Shown piece after piece: positions 25,749 to 34,527 of a stretch of 64,000 nucleotides of DNA (positions are counted from its first letter, which is position 1; every line of letters begins with the position of its first letter). Made by a program: the position numbers and the translations under genes. The notes under the pieces were generated by a model. It ran no database searches. It was not told the origin of the DNA and was given only the letters and a program-made list of their open reading frames with translations. Origin of the DNA: Lutimaribacter_A marinistellae (GTDB lineage: Bacteria; Pseudomonadota; Alphaproteobacteria; Rhodobacterales; Rhodobacteraceae); NCBI RefSeq assembly GCF_042648365.1, contig NZ_JBHRXI010000001.1, positions 434,001-498,000 on the forward strand, read 5' to 3'.

Positions 25749-26686
25749 CCGGGATCCTCTCGATCACCTTCCCGATCTATGGCGCGATCACCATCGGCTT
25801 TCTGCTGGTGCGCTTCGGCTGGTTCTCTGCACAGGACATGCGTGTGCTGGGCAACTACGTCCTGAACGTGGCCCTGCCTGCACTGCTCTTCAACGCCGTC
25901 TCGCGCCGCAACATCGCCGAGGTCTTCGACGGCCCCTATATGCTCGCCTTTGCAATGGCCGGACTGGCGACGGTCGCATTGGCATATCTTTGGTTCGCCC
26001 TGACCCGAACCGAAGCACCCAGACGGGCCGTGGCCGTAATGGGTACGTCCTGCCCGAACTCCGGCTTCATTGGGTACCCGGTCATGTTGTTGATTTTTCC
26101 CGATATCGCCGGTGTCATCCTGGCACTGAACATGCTGGTCGAGAACATCGTGATCATCCCCGTCTGCCTGATCCTGATGGAGTTGAGCCGCGGCGACCAG
26201 CATGGATCGTTGACGCGAAAAATAGCGGCGATCCTATGGGGCGTGATCAAGCGGCCGATGGTTCTGGGGCTACTTTTGGGTCTCGTGTTTTCGCTGCTGC
26301 GAATCCCCATGCCTGAACCTGTCACGCGACTGTTCGACATGTTCGCGGCGGCGGCCGCCGCCCTGTCGCTACTGGTCATCGGCGGGTCACTGGTCGGCCT
26401 GCCCCTGCGCGGCAACCAATGGCGGGCGGCTCAGATCGCGGTTGGCAAGCTGCTTTTGCATCCGGCCATGGCGGCATTTGCCGTGATGAGTATCGGTGCC
26501 TTGGGCTTTGCACTGTCTGACGACATGCGGATCGCGCTGATCCTGTCGGCCGCTATGCCGATGTTCGGTATCTACGCCGTGCTTGCCCAGGAACAGGGAC
26601 ATGAGGGCATGGCGTCTATCGCGATGCTGATGGCCACGGCGGGCAGTTTCGTGACGCTTTCGGTCCTTCTGGCCTTGCTCACCTAG
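25745..26686 (+). CDS. AEC family (auxin efflux carrier type) transporter
   Basis: ATG 25745 overlaps the HD gene stop (ATGA) and gives 313 residues with ten predicted helices in two five-helix halves. The broken-helix motifs are readable: NVALPALLFNAVS in the first half, and MGTSCPNSGFIGYPV, followed much later by MPMFGIYAVLAQEQG. Bacterial AEC proteins move small organic acids such as malate or malonate. A malonyl-CoA synthetase lies 1.3 kb away on the other strand, which makes malonate a reasonable but untested guess. Confidence 0.85.
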   Translation: MTGILSITFPIYGAITIGFLLVRFGWFSAQDMRVLGNYVLNVALPALLFNAVSRRNIAEVFDGPYMLAFAMAGLATVALAYLWFALTRTEAPRRAVAVMGTSCPNSGFIGYPVMLLIFPDIAGVILALNMLVENIVIIPVCLILMELSRGDQHGSLTRKIAAILWGVIKRPMVLGLLLGLVFSLLRIPMPEPVTRLFDMFAAAAAALSLLVIGGSLVGLPLRGNQWRAAQIAVGKLLLHPAMAAFAVMSIGALGFALSDDMRIALILSAAMPMFGIYAVLAQEQGHEGMASIAMLMATAGSFVTLSVLLALLT

Positions 26687-28008
26687 CGCCAGGTCGGATG
26701 GCTTGACCCCAACGTTGCCGCGCCGCTCGCCCAAGACATCGGTGTCCCGGCAACGCAAAGCGCGGGTTGCAGGCGTCGGGCGGTCCCCCAAGCCGTCTGC
26801 TCATTCCCTTCGGCAAGGTCCGATGGTTCGATCCCCGTGATCTCGAGCCCATCCGACTTCTCCATGCCGGCAAGCAACTCTGCCGTCCGAGCCAGCGACA
26901 ATCGAGCCGAGAACAAACCATCCCCCTTCAAAGCCCGATCAAGAGCAACAATCGCAGCCGCTGCCATGAGGTAGCCCGTGGCGTGGTCAAGCGCCTGAAC
27001 CGGCAACGGGTGGGGCCGGTCCGACCCGGCCCAACGCATACCCTCGTCGGCAATTCCGCTGCTCATCTGCAGCAAAGAGTCGAATCCGCGACGACCAGCC
27101 CACGGCCCGGTCCAGCCATAGGCATCCAGCGCAACTTCGATCAGGCCCGGAGCGATCGACTGTCTTTGCGTCGGGGAGATGATGGCATCCAGCGCACCGG
27201 GTCGATAGCCGTGCACCAACAGGTCGGCCCGGGCGAGAAGCGCCTCGAACGCCTTCCGTCCATCGACGGATTTCAGGTCGAGCCGCGCGCATCGCTTGCC
27301 CAATGTAACCTCCGGTACGACACCCGGCTCCTCCCAATCCGGTGGATCAATGCGCAAGACCTCGGCGCCGAAGCCGGCCAGCGTTCGGGTCGCCACCGGC
27401 CCCGCCAGCACTCGCGTCAGGTCGAGAACGCGCAAGCCCCTCAATGGCCTGTCAATGGTTCCGCCCCAGTCGCGGACGTGCCCGGGCCTGTCCGCCCAGT
27501 GCACCAATGGCTCGGCAGCTACGGCACGGCCCTGCGGATGTGACATCCAATCCGTCCGGCTGCGCATCGCAGCCGCGGCGCCCCCGGCAGCGACAATCGC
27601 GGCTTCCAGCTCCGCCGCCGCCCAGCGCGAGACCTCGGCGCGGACCGCGTCACGATCCCCGTCGCACCCCAGCACAGAGAGAGCCGCGCGCCGATGGTGT
27701 GGCGCGTTGGTATGTAACCTGATCCAGCCGTCCTGCGCCTCGTAATCGCCTGCTACAGGATCCCATGCTGCAGGCAACTCCCACCCTTCCGGCCGGAGCG
27801 ACCATGAAAACCAGAGCGAGGCAAGCCGTCGGTCGACCGTAACCTCGGGGCGTTTTCCCCATCGCGTTCCGATCAAACCCGCCAACGCGCTGCCGACCGC
27901 ACCCATCGAACGCGTGGCCAGTTCGGTCACCGCAAATGCCGAGCGCCAGACACCCTCGCCCGTTACCGCGACCTGCCCACCGCTCAACGAAGCGCTGAGA
28001 TCATCCAT
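26683..28008 (-). CDS. CaiB/BaiF-type (family III) CoA transferase with unusual domain order
   Basis: ATG 28008 overlaps the end of the malonyl-CoA synthetase gene by eight bases and gives 441 residues. The motif that normally opens family III CoA transferases (LRVLDLTRVLAGPVATRTL) appears only at about residue 192. The catalytic Asp is plausible at residue 341, in PVQALDHATG. The first 180 residues instead resemble the middle/C-terminal part of such enzymes (WFSWSLRPEG, GWIRLHTNAPHHR, WMSHPQGRAVA). The chain therefore looks permuted or duplicated and trimmed. It would move CoA between acids. Coupling to matB suggests a malonate or related dicarboxylate route. Confidence 0.8.
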   Translation of the reverse strand: MDDLSASLSGGQVAVTGEGVWRSAFAVTELATRSMGAVGSALAGLIGTRWGKRPEVTVDRRLASLWFSWSLRPEGWELPAAWDPVAGDYEAQDGWIRLHTNAPHHRRAALSVLGCDGDRDAVRAEVSRWAAAELEAAIVAAGGAAAAMRSRTDWMSHPQGRAVAAEPLVHWADRPGHVRDWGGTIDRPLRGLRVLDLTRVLAGPVATRTLAGFGAEVLRIDPPDWEEPGVVPEVTLGKRCARLDLKSVDGRKAFEALLARADLLVHGYRPGALDAIISPTQRQSIAPGLIEVALDAYGWTGPWAGRRGFDSLLQMSSGIADEGMRWAGSDRPHPLPVQALDHATGYLMAAAAIVALDRALKGDGLFSARLSLARTAELLAGMEKSDGLEITGIEPSDLAEGNEQTAWGTARRLQPALCVAGTPMSWASGAATLGSSHPTWR

Positions 28009-29509
28009 GTGCGAACAAACCCGCGTAGTCCTCGCGCAGCGCCTTTTTCTGAACCTTTCCCATCGTGTTGCGCGGCAAGGCGTCAAGCATGATGATACGC
28101 TTTGGCTGCTTGAACTTGGCCAGCTGCCCTTCGAGCGCGCCGGTAATCGCCTCGGGCGTAATGCTGTCATCTGCGGGAACGACCACGGCGACGACACCTT
28201 CCCCGAAATCGGGATGGGGCACACCGATCACCGCGCTTTCCGAAACGCCCGGCAGATCGTCGATCAGCCCCTCGATCTCCTTGGGGTAGACGTTGAAACC
28301 GCCGGTAATGATCAGGTCTTTCTCGCGGCCGACGATGGTGACATAGCCGTCGGCATCCACCTTTGCCAGGTCACCCGTGATGAACCACCCGTCCGGGCGC
28401 AACTCTTCGGCCGTTTTCTCGGGCATCTGCCAATAGCCCTTGAACACGTTTGGCCCACGCACTTCGAGAACGCCGATCTCGCCGGTCGGCACCTCCGCGC
28501 CGTCGAGCATCACGCGCGCCTCAACGCCCGGCAGGGGAAAACCGACCGTCCCGGCGCGACGCTCCCCCTCATAAGGGTTGGAGGTGCTCATGTTCGTTTC
28601 GGTCATGCCATAGCGTTCAAGAATCCGGTGACCGGTCCGCGCCTCCCACTGCTCATGCGTATCGACGAGAAGCGGGGCAGACCCGGAGATGAACAACCGC
28701 ATGTTCGCTGCCCGCTCGCGTGTCAGGCGCGGATCGGCCAGAAGACGCGTGTAAAAGGTCGGCACCCCCATCAGCGCGGTCGCTCGCGGCATCGCCTCGA
28801 GGATCGCATCGCTATCGAATCCCGGCAGGAACACCACCTGTGCCCCGGCCAGAAGTGCCACGTTGGTCGCCACGAACAGACCGTGAGTATGAAAAATCGG
28901 CAGAGCATGGATCAGCACGTCATCAGCCGTGAAGCGCCAGTAATCGCGCAGCGTTGCCGAGTTCGAGGCAAGGTTGGCATGGCTCAGCATCGCGCCCTTG
29001 GACCGGCCCGTCGTCCCCGAGGTGTAGAGGATCGCGGCCAGATCATCGGCTGCGCGCGGCAGTGGGTTGGCCGGCTCTTGCGCATCTGCCAGATCGCGCA
29101 GGGTGCCGTGGCCCGATGAGTCGAGGGTCAATACCTCGGCGCTGCCTGCGATTCCGCGCACCTCATCCAGCCGGCCCGGATCGCACACGACCACCCGCGG
29201 GGTGGCGTCCTTGAGAAAATAGGCGACCTCCGGCCCTGTATAGGCGGTGTTGAGCGGCAGGAAGACACCCCCCGCCATCACCGTACCAAGATACAGCTGA
29301 ATGGCCTCGATGGTCTTTGCCACCTGCACCGCGACCCGGTCGCCCGGCTTTGATCCGCAAGCGATCAGTGCAGCGGCCATACGTCCGGCGCCCTCGAACA
29401 GATCGCCGAACCGGACCGTCGCGCCATCGGGAAGATAGGCAAAAATCTCGTCCGCGCGCCCATCGGTCGCGTCGCGCAGTTCTTTGATCAGGTGATTGTG
29501 GTCGGGCAT
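28001..29509 (-). CDS. matB: Malonyl-CoA synthetase
   Basis: The 502-residue adenylate-forming enzyme has the P-loop LYTSGTTGRSKGAMLSH, the A5 region ERYGMTETNMSTSNPYEGER, the A7 Asp in WFITGDLAKVDADGYVTIVGR, and the C-terminal catalytic Lys in LPRNTMGKVQKKAL. The region MTETNMxTSNPYxGxRRxGxVGxPLPGV is characteristic of MatB, which makes malonyl-CoA from malonate, CoA and ATP. Other short dicarboxylates such as methylmalonate are also used by some members. It is the first gene of a two-gene operon with the CoA transferase. Confidence 0.9.
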   Translation of the reverse strand: MPDHNHLIKELRDATDGRADEIFAYLPDGATVRFGDLFEGAGRMAAALIACGSKPGDRVAVQVAKTIEAIQLYLGTVMAGGVFLPLNTAYTGPEVAYFLKDATPRVVVCDPGRLDEVRGIAGSAEVLTLDSSGHGTLRDLADAQEPANPLPRAADDLAAILYTSGTTGRSKGAMLSHANLASNSATLRDYWRFTADDVLIHALPIFHTHGLFVATNVALLAGAQVVFLPGFDSDAILEAMPRATALMGVPTFYTRLLADPRLTRERAANMRLFISGSAPLLVDTHEQWEARTGHRILERYGMTETNMSTSNPYEGERRAGTVGFPLPGVEARVMLDGAEVPTGEIGVLEVRGPNVFKGYWQMPEKTAEELRPDGWFITGDLAKVDADGYVTIVGREKDLIITGGFNVYPKEIEGLIDDLPGVSESAVIGVPHPDFGEGVVAVVVPADDSITPEAITGALEGQLAKFKQPKRIIMLDALPRNTMGKVQKKALREDYAGLFAHG

Positions 29510-29607
29510 TGCTCAGGCTCCTTCTCGCGGCGTGCGCACAGTGCGGGTAGCGCCCATGCAAAATCAAGCAATTGATCTTTCCCCGCCAAAGGCGCAGGGT
29601 CGCGCGC

Positions 29608-30540
29608 ATGGCCACATCCTTAACATCGCATCGACCCATGCTGGCCATCGGCCTTAAATTGGGGGCGTTGTTCCTGTTCACCAGCATGTCGGCGCTGGTC
29701 AAGGCGCTTTCAGACGACATACCAGCCGGTGAAATGGTGTTCTTCCGGTCGCTGTTTGCGATCCCGCCGATCCTGATCTGGCTCAGCTTCACCGGCAAGC
29801 TGGAACACGCGTTCAAGGTCAAGCGCCCTATGGGCCATGTCTGGCGCGGCGTACTGGGGACAACCGCGATGGGCCTGACCTTTACGGGCCTAGGCCTTCT
29901 GCCGCTGCCCGAAGTTACCGCCATCGGCTATGCCACGCCGATTTTCACCCTGGTCCTCGCGGCGCTGATGCTGGGTGAAAAGATCCGCATGATCCGTATC
30001 GGAGCCGTGGCGCTGGGGCTGCTGGGCGTTCTCATCATGCTCTGGCCCCGTCTGGGCGCCGATCTGAGCGATGCGGCAACCATCGGCGCCTTGTGCATTC
30101 TGCTTGCGACCGTGGCCCGTAGCTTCGTGCAGATCCATATCCGCCAGCTTGTCGCCGTAGATCACGCAGCGGCCATCGTGTTCTATTTCTCGTTGACCGC
30201 TACGCTGTTGTCGGCCCTCACGGCGTTCGGCGGCTGGGTCATGCCCACGCCGGGACAGGCTGTGACCCTCGTGCTCATGGGGTTCATCGGAGGCGTGGCG
30301 CAGATCCTCGTGACTTCGTCCTACCGGTTCGGACAGGCCTCGATGCTGGCACCCTACGATTACACCACGATGCTGTTCGCGATCGTAATCGGCTATGTCT
30401 GGTTCGACGAATTGCCCACGCTTGTCATGCTGGCGGGCGCAACGCTGGTAATTGCAGGAAATGTCGTCGTGATCTGGCGCGAACATCAGCTTGGACTGGA
30501 ACGCGGCAAGGCGCGCGCGGTCACCGATCCGAAAAGCTGA
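29608..30540 (+). CDS. DMT/EamA family transporter
   Basis: This is a 310-residue protein with ten helices in two EamA repeats (first repeat LGALFLFTSMSALVKALS through VALGLLGVLIMLWP; second repeat from GALCILLATVARSFVQIHIR to LAGATLVIAGNVVVIWRE). ATG 29608 is preferred; ATG 29638 is a shorter choice. The substrate is unknown; the family exports amino acids, nucleosides and other metabolites. It is divergent from matB, with about 100 bp between starts. Confidence 0.85.
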   Translation: MATSLTSHRPMLAIGLKLGALFLFTSMSALVKALSDDIPAGEMVFFRSLFAIPPILIWLSFTGKLEHAFKVKRPMGHVWRGVLGTTAMGLTFTGLGLLPLPEVTAIGYATPIFTLVLAALMLGEKIRMIRIGAVALGLLGVLIMLWPRLGADLSDAATIGALCILLATVARSFVQIHIRQLVAVDHAAAIVFYFSLTATLLSALTAFGGWVMPTPGQAVTLVLMGFIGGVAQILVTSSYRFGQASMLAPYDYTTMLFAIVIGYVWFDELPTLVMLAGATLVIAGNVVVIWREHQLGLERGKARAVTDPKS

Positions 30541-30592
30541 GCTTGCCCTCGGCGCGCCGATCCATAGGGTGGGCGCGACCAGACCGGAGGGC

Positions 30593-31195
30593 ATGATGAA
30601 CGACGCGCAGGATCACAAGGACAAGATGCAGAAAATGCAGACCAAGCAACGCGAGAAGGTCTCGCAGTTGCGCGACCCCGAGCGTGGGCTGGTTCTTGTC
30701 CATACCGGCAACGGCAAGGGAAAATCCTCTTCTGCCTTCGGGGTCGTCATCCGTGCGCTGGGGTGGAAACAGAAGGTCGCCGTGGTGCAGTTCATCAAGG
30801 GCACTTGGAAGACAGGTGAAAGGCAGTTTTTTGAACGGCTGGGCGGCATCGACTGGCACACGATGGGCGAAGGATTCACCTGGGACACGCAGGACAGGGA
30901 TCGCGATATCGCGGCCGCGAACGCCGCTTTCGACAAGGCGTGCGACTTGATGGCAGGCGGTGATTACGACCTCGTCGTGCTGGACGAAATCAATATCGCC
31001 CTGCGCTATGATTACCTAAGCATACAGCGCGTGATCGAGGGGCTCGATGCGCGCGCAGCAAAGACCGGCGTGATCCTCACCGGCCGCGACGCGCCCGAGG
31101 CCCTTTGCGCCTATGCCGATCTGGTCACCGAGATGACCGAGGTCAAACATCCCTTTCACAACGGCATCAAGGCCCAGCGCGGCGTCGATTTCTAA
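30593..31195 (+). CDS. cobO: Cob(I)yrinic acid a,c-diamide adenosyltransferase
   Basis: This 200-residue CobO/BtuR/CobA-type enzyme has the P-loop GNGKGKSSSAFG, the family strand VAVVQFIKGTWKTGE, the Walker-B-like DYDLVVLDEINIAL, and the C-terminal EVKHPFHNGIKAQRGVDF. It transfers the adenosyl group of ATP to the cobalt of corrinoids. The ribosome site GGAGGG lies before ATG 30593. No cobalamin riboswitch was found in the 52 bp upstream, and no other cobalamin genes are in the window. Confidence 0.93.
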   Translation: MMNDAQDHKDKMQKMQTKQREKVSQLRDPERGLVLVHTGNGKGKSSSAFGVVIRALGWKQKVAVVQFIKGTWKTGERQFFERLGGIDWHTMGEGFTWDTQDRDRDIAAANAAFDKACDLMAGGDYDLVVLDEINIALRYDYLSIQRVIEGLDARAAKTGVILTGRDAPEALCAYADLVTEMTEVKHPFHNGIKAQRGVDF

Positions 31196-31262
31196 TATCT
31201 GATTTTCTTGTCGATCACGGGCCATGTCCGGCCCATGACCGTTCAGTTGCGAAAGAATGACT

Positions 31263-31293
31263 GGCAGGCCCCCGACCGGGGCCTGCCGTCTTT
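31263..31293. terminator. Bidirectional terminator between cobO and phoD
   Basis: A perfect 10-bp stem has arms GGCAGGCCCC (31263-31272) and GGGGCCTGCC (31278-31287) with a 5-nt loop, followed by GTCTTTCGTC on the plus strand. It stands 68 bp after cobO and just before the convergent end of phoD. Confidence 0.8.
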
Positions 31294-31295
31294 CG

Positions 31296-32855
31296 TCAGA
31301 CGACGGGATCGAGCGTGGTTTTCCACAGCTCGACATCGTCGCGGTCCATCAGCCGCACCGTCATCTGCTGGGTCGCACCGTCGATATCCACAAGGCCAAA
31401 GAACTGCAGACCGTCGCTGGGCGGCAGGTTCACGCCCTGCCCCTCTTCGGGTGCTTTCACGAAACGCACCTCGGGGCCAAAGGTCATGTCCATCGCGTTC
31501 GGCCCGAAGGTTCCGGCGTGGAGCGGCCCCGAGACGAATTCCCAGAACGGTTCGAAATCCTGGAACTGGGCGCGGTCGGGACTGTAATGGTGCGCGGCTG
31601 TGTAGTGGACATCCGCCGTGAACCACACCGTGTTCTTGATCCCGGCAGACTTGATGAAGCGCAGCAGATCCGCGATTTCCAGCTCGCGCCCCTTGGCCGG
31701 GCCATCATCGCCATTGGCGACCGCTTCGGCACCGGCCTGTTCACTCCAGTTGTCCCAGACGATCACGCCGATGGGCATATCCGACGCGATCACCTTCCAC
31801 GTCGCTTGCGACTGGGCCAGTTCACGCTTGAGCCAGGCAATCTGCTCTGCCCCCAGAACGCGGCTTGCCGGTGTCATCTCGTCTTCCATCGCGGGGCCGT
31901 TCGGCCCGCGATAGGAGCGCAGGTCAAGGAAGAACACGTCCAGCATCGGACCATAGGAGATCTTGCGGTAAACGCGCCCTGGCTCGGCCGGGGTGATCCG
32001 CAACGGCGTCATCTCGTGAAAGGCGCGACCGGCCCGCGCCTGCAGCACATGCACCGATTTCTCGGAATACCGGTCATCCGACATCAGGTCCTTTGAATCC
32101 GACCAGTTGTTCACGACCTCGTGGTCGTCCCACTGAAAGAACGTCGGCACCGACGCGTTCATGGCCAGCACATGCTCGTCCATCATGTTGTATTTCCACT
32201 GGCCGCGGAATTCGTCCAGCGTCTCGGCAACCTTGCGCTTTTCGTCGATCAGCACGGTGTTCTTCCAGATCACCTGCCCGTCCTTCTCGACCTCGTCCTT
32301 CATCGGACCGTCGGCATAGATCGTGTCGCCGGAATGGATGAAGAAGTCAGGTTCGTGCCGGGTCATCGTGGCGTAGGTGCGCATGCCCTCGTCGTCGATC
32401 CCCCACCCCTGGCCGGCCGTATCACCGGACCACGCAAAGCGAACCGAGCGGCGCGACGCAGGCGCCGTGCGAAAGCGGCCCACCAGAGGCTCGCTCACCG
32501 CATTCACGTCGCTCAGGTCCATCGCGGTGAAGCGATAAAAGATGTCTTGGTCCGACGGCAGCCCGTCGATCAGGCGCTTCACGGCGAAATCGCTTTCAGG
32601 CAGGGCATTCAGCGGCGCGAGTTTTCGAGCATTGGCAAAGCTCTCGGTGGTCGAAACCTCGACCGCGACGCGCGCGGGGCGATCCGTGCGGGTCCAGATC
32701 ATGCCCGACGCGGTATCGACGTCACCCGACTGCACCCCATGGGTGAAGACGGGGCGCTGTGCCGCGCGGCTGATCGCGGGCATCGCAAGGGTGGTGGCAA
32801 AGGCGGCGCCGCCGGCCAGTACGGCGCGGCGGGACGGGCGAAGAAGACGTGTCAT
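31296..32855 (-). CDS. phoD: PhoD-type alkaline phosphatase/phosphodiesterase
   Basis: ATG 32855 gives 519 residues that begin with a Tat signal (RPSRRAVLAGGAAFATTLAMPAISRA). The N-terminal PhoD_N domain follows (GVQSGDVDTASGMIWTRTDR), then the metallophosphatase core with metal ligands in WSGDTAGQGWG, FIHSGDTIYADG, QWDDHEVVNNW and VWFTADVHYTAAHHY. PhoD enzymes are exported folded and use Ca2+ and Fe3+ to release phosphate from mono- and diesters, usually under phosphate starvation. A Pho box was not recognised upstream. Confidence 0.92.
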   Translation of the reverse strand: MTRLLRPSRRAVLAGGAAFATTLAMPAISRAAQRPVFTHGVQSGDVDTASGMIWTRTDRPARVAVEVSTTESFANARKLAPLNALPESDFAVKRLIDGLPSDQDIFYRFTAMDLSDVNAVSEPLVGRFRTAPASRRSVRFAWSGDTAGQGWGIDDEGMRTYATMTRHEPDFFIHSGDTIYADGPMKDEVEKDGQVIWKNTVLIDEKRKVAETLDEFRGQWKYNMMDEHVLAMNASVPTFFQWDDHEVVNNWSDSKDLMSDDRYSEKSVHVLQARAGRAFHEMTPLRITPAEPGRVYRKISYGPMLDVFFLDLRSYRGPNGPAMEDEMTPASRVLGAEQIAWLKRELAQSQATWKVIASDMPIGVIVWDNWSEQAGAEAVANGDDGPAKGRELEIADLLRFIKSAGIKNTVWFTADVHYTAAHHYSPDRAQFQDFEPFWEFVSGPLHAGTFGPNAMDMTFGPEVRFVKAPEEGQGVNLPPSDGLQFFGLVDIDGATQQMTVRLMDRDDVELWKTTLDPVV

Positions 32856-32990
32856 GGAGAACCTCGCTGTTTTCCGTTGGCTGACGCAACGAAGCCCGCT
32901 TATGGCGCCAAGGTAACAGGAATGGAGAGGTTCGGTAACAATTGGATCAAGTTGATATGACGGCGCCCGGCGGACGCCGCCCATCGTTCG

Positions 32991-33857
32991 TCAGCTGCGG
33001 ACGAGCTTCTCATAATCTTCGGCGATTTCGCGGGTCAGTGAACCAACCTCGAATGTATAGTCGCCGATCTGCCCGACCGGCGTGACCTCGGCCGCTGTGC
33101 CGGTCAGCCAGCACTGCTCGAACCCGGCCATTTCCTCGGGCATGATGTGACGCTCATGAACCGTGATGCCCTTGTCCTTGAGCATCTGGATCACGGTCTG
33201 CCGGGTGATCCCGTTGAGGAAGCAGTCGGGCAGCGGCGTGTGCACTTCGCCATCCTTGACAAAGAACACGTTGGCCCCCGTCGCCTCGGCCACGTAGCCG
33301 CGATAATCCATGAAGAGCGCGTCCGAGCATCCCTTGGCCTCGGCCTTGTGCTTGGAGATGGTACAAATCATGTAGAGACCGGCTGCCTTGGCGTGCACCG
33401 GGATGGTTTCGGGGCTGGGGCGCTTCCACTCGGCGATGTCCAGCTTGGCGCCCTGCATCTTGGCATCGCCATAATAGGCGCCCCAGGGCCAGACCGCGAT
33501 AGCCATGCGCACCGGGTTGCGGGCCGAGGCGACACCCATATCCTCGCCCGAGCCGCGCCACACGACAGCGCGCACATAGGCATCCTGGAGGCCACTGGCT
33601 TTCAACGTTTCTTGCTTGGCGGCCTCGATCTCGTCGACGCTCCAGGGCATCGGCATATCCAGCGCCTCGGCCGATTTCTTGAGCCGCTCTGAATGCTCGC
33701 GACTCTTGAAGATCTTGCCGTTGTACGCGCGCTCGCCCTCGAAGACGGAGCTTGCATAATGCATCGCGTGGGACAGGACATGCACCTTTGCGTCGCGCCA
33801 CGGAACCATCTCGCCATCCATCCAGATCACGCCGTCGCGATCGTCATAGCCTGCCAT
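32991..33857 (-). CDS. ilvE: Branched-chain amino acid aminotransferase
   Basis: The 288-residue class IV PLP aminotransferase starts behind an excellent ribosome site (AGGAGGTGGGTT). It has MHYASSVFEGERAY near residue 33, the PLP-lysine region ICTISKHKAEAKGCSDAL, and LNGITRQTVIQMLKD with ELTGTAAEVTP-like binding strand (WLTGTAAEVTPVGQI). It makes or breaks down Leu, Ile and Val. It is divergent from petP across a 157-bp region with two copies of TTGCGCAA. Confidence 0.93.
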   Translation of the reverse strand: MAGYDDRDGVIWMDGEMVPWRDAKVHVLSHAMHYASSVFEGERAYNGKIFKSREHSERLKKSAEALDMPMPWSVDEIEAAKQETLKASGLQDAYVRAVVWRGSGEDMGVASARNPVRMAIAVWPWGAYYGDAKMQGAKLDIAEWKRPSPETIPVHAKAAGLYMICTISKHKAEAKGCSDALFMDYRGYVAEATGANVFFVKDGEVHTPLPDCFLNGITRQTVIQMLKDKGITVHERHIMPEEMAGFEQCWLTGTAAEVTPVGQIGDYTFEVGSLTREIAEDYEKLVRS

Positions 33858-33892
33858 AACCCACCTCCTGAATCGGGTCGTATTTCAATAAG

Positions 33893-33932
33893 TTGCGCAA
33901 GAGACCGCCAAAAGAGACGGAAAATTGCGCAA
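33893..33932. promoter_or_regulatory. Pair of TTGCGCAA palindromes, candidate operator
   Basis: The perfect 8-bp palindrome TTGCGCAA occurs at 33893-33900 and again at 33925-33932, 32 bp apart (about three helical turns). Both copies lie in the divergent ilvE/petP region. Spacing on one face of the helix is what a pair of bound dimers would need. PetP (MarR fold) is a candidate autoregulator, but this is inference. Confidence 0.45.
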
Positions 33933-34014
33933 AAGTCGCGATTCGATATCGGTTCAGACTTGGAATGTCAATAAGACTGACTTAAACTGCCCGAAAGCGA
34001 CCAAGAGGCAGACC

Positions 34015-34527
34015 ATGTCAGACACGCGCAACGCGGCGAGCTTTGGCGGCGAGAGCCTGTTGTTTCTCACCGACGAGCAGTTGCGGCAGGGGATCGAGGC
34101 GATGTTTTTCGCCTATCGCGGCTTCACGGCCGACCCCGACCGGATCCTGGCCGAAATGGCTTATGGTCGAGCGCATCACCGCGCCATCCACTTCATCAAC
34201 CGTGCGCCCGGCACGACGGTCAATAACCTGCTCAATATCCTGGGCGTGACCAAGCAGTCGTTGAACCGGGTTCTGCGGACATTGATCGAAGACGGGCTGG
34301 TCGAAAGCCGGGTGGGCAAGACGGACAAGCGCGAGCGCAACCTGTTCCTGACGGAAACGGGTAAGTCATTGGAAACACGTCTTTCTGATGCACAGAGGGC
34401 ACGGATGCGCAGTGCTTACAAGGAGGCGGGACCAGAGGCAGTTGCAGGGTTTCGCAGGGTGTTGGAGGCGATGATGGACCCCGAGATGCATCACGCCTAT
34501 GCCCGATTGAGGGATAGTGTGGCATGA
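34015..34527 (+). CDS. petP: MarR-family regulator, PetP-like
   Basis: This 170-residue winged-helix protein has the MarR core (RAHHRAIHFINRAPGTTVNNLLNILGVTKQSLNRVLRTLIEDGLVESRVGKTDKRERNLFLTETG, about residues 60-125, described by its ends). It overlaps the response regulator start (ATGA). In Rhodobacter capsulatus the gene pair petP-petR has the same make-up, a MarR-like protein followed by an OmpR-type regulator, and lies next to petABC. Here the pair is about 13 kb from petABC. The name follows from order and domain match, not from function shown here. Confidence 0.8.
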   Translation: MSDTRNAASFGGESLLFLTDEQLRQGIEAMFFAYRGFTADPDRILAEMAYGRAHHRAIHFINRAPGTTVNNLLNILGVTKQSLNRVLRTLIEDGLVESRVGKTDKRERNLFLTETGKSLETRLSDAQRARMRSAYKEAGPEAVAGFRRVLEAMMDPEMHHAYARLRDSVA

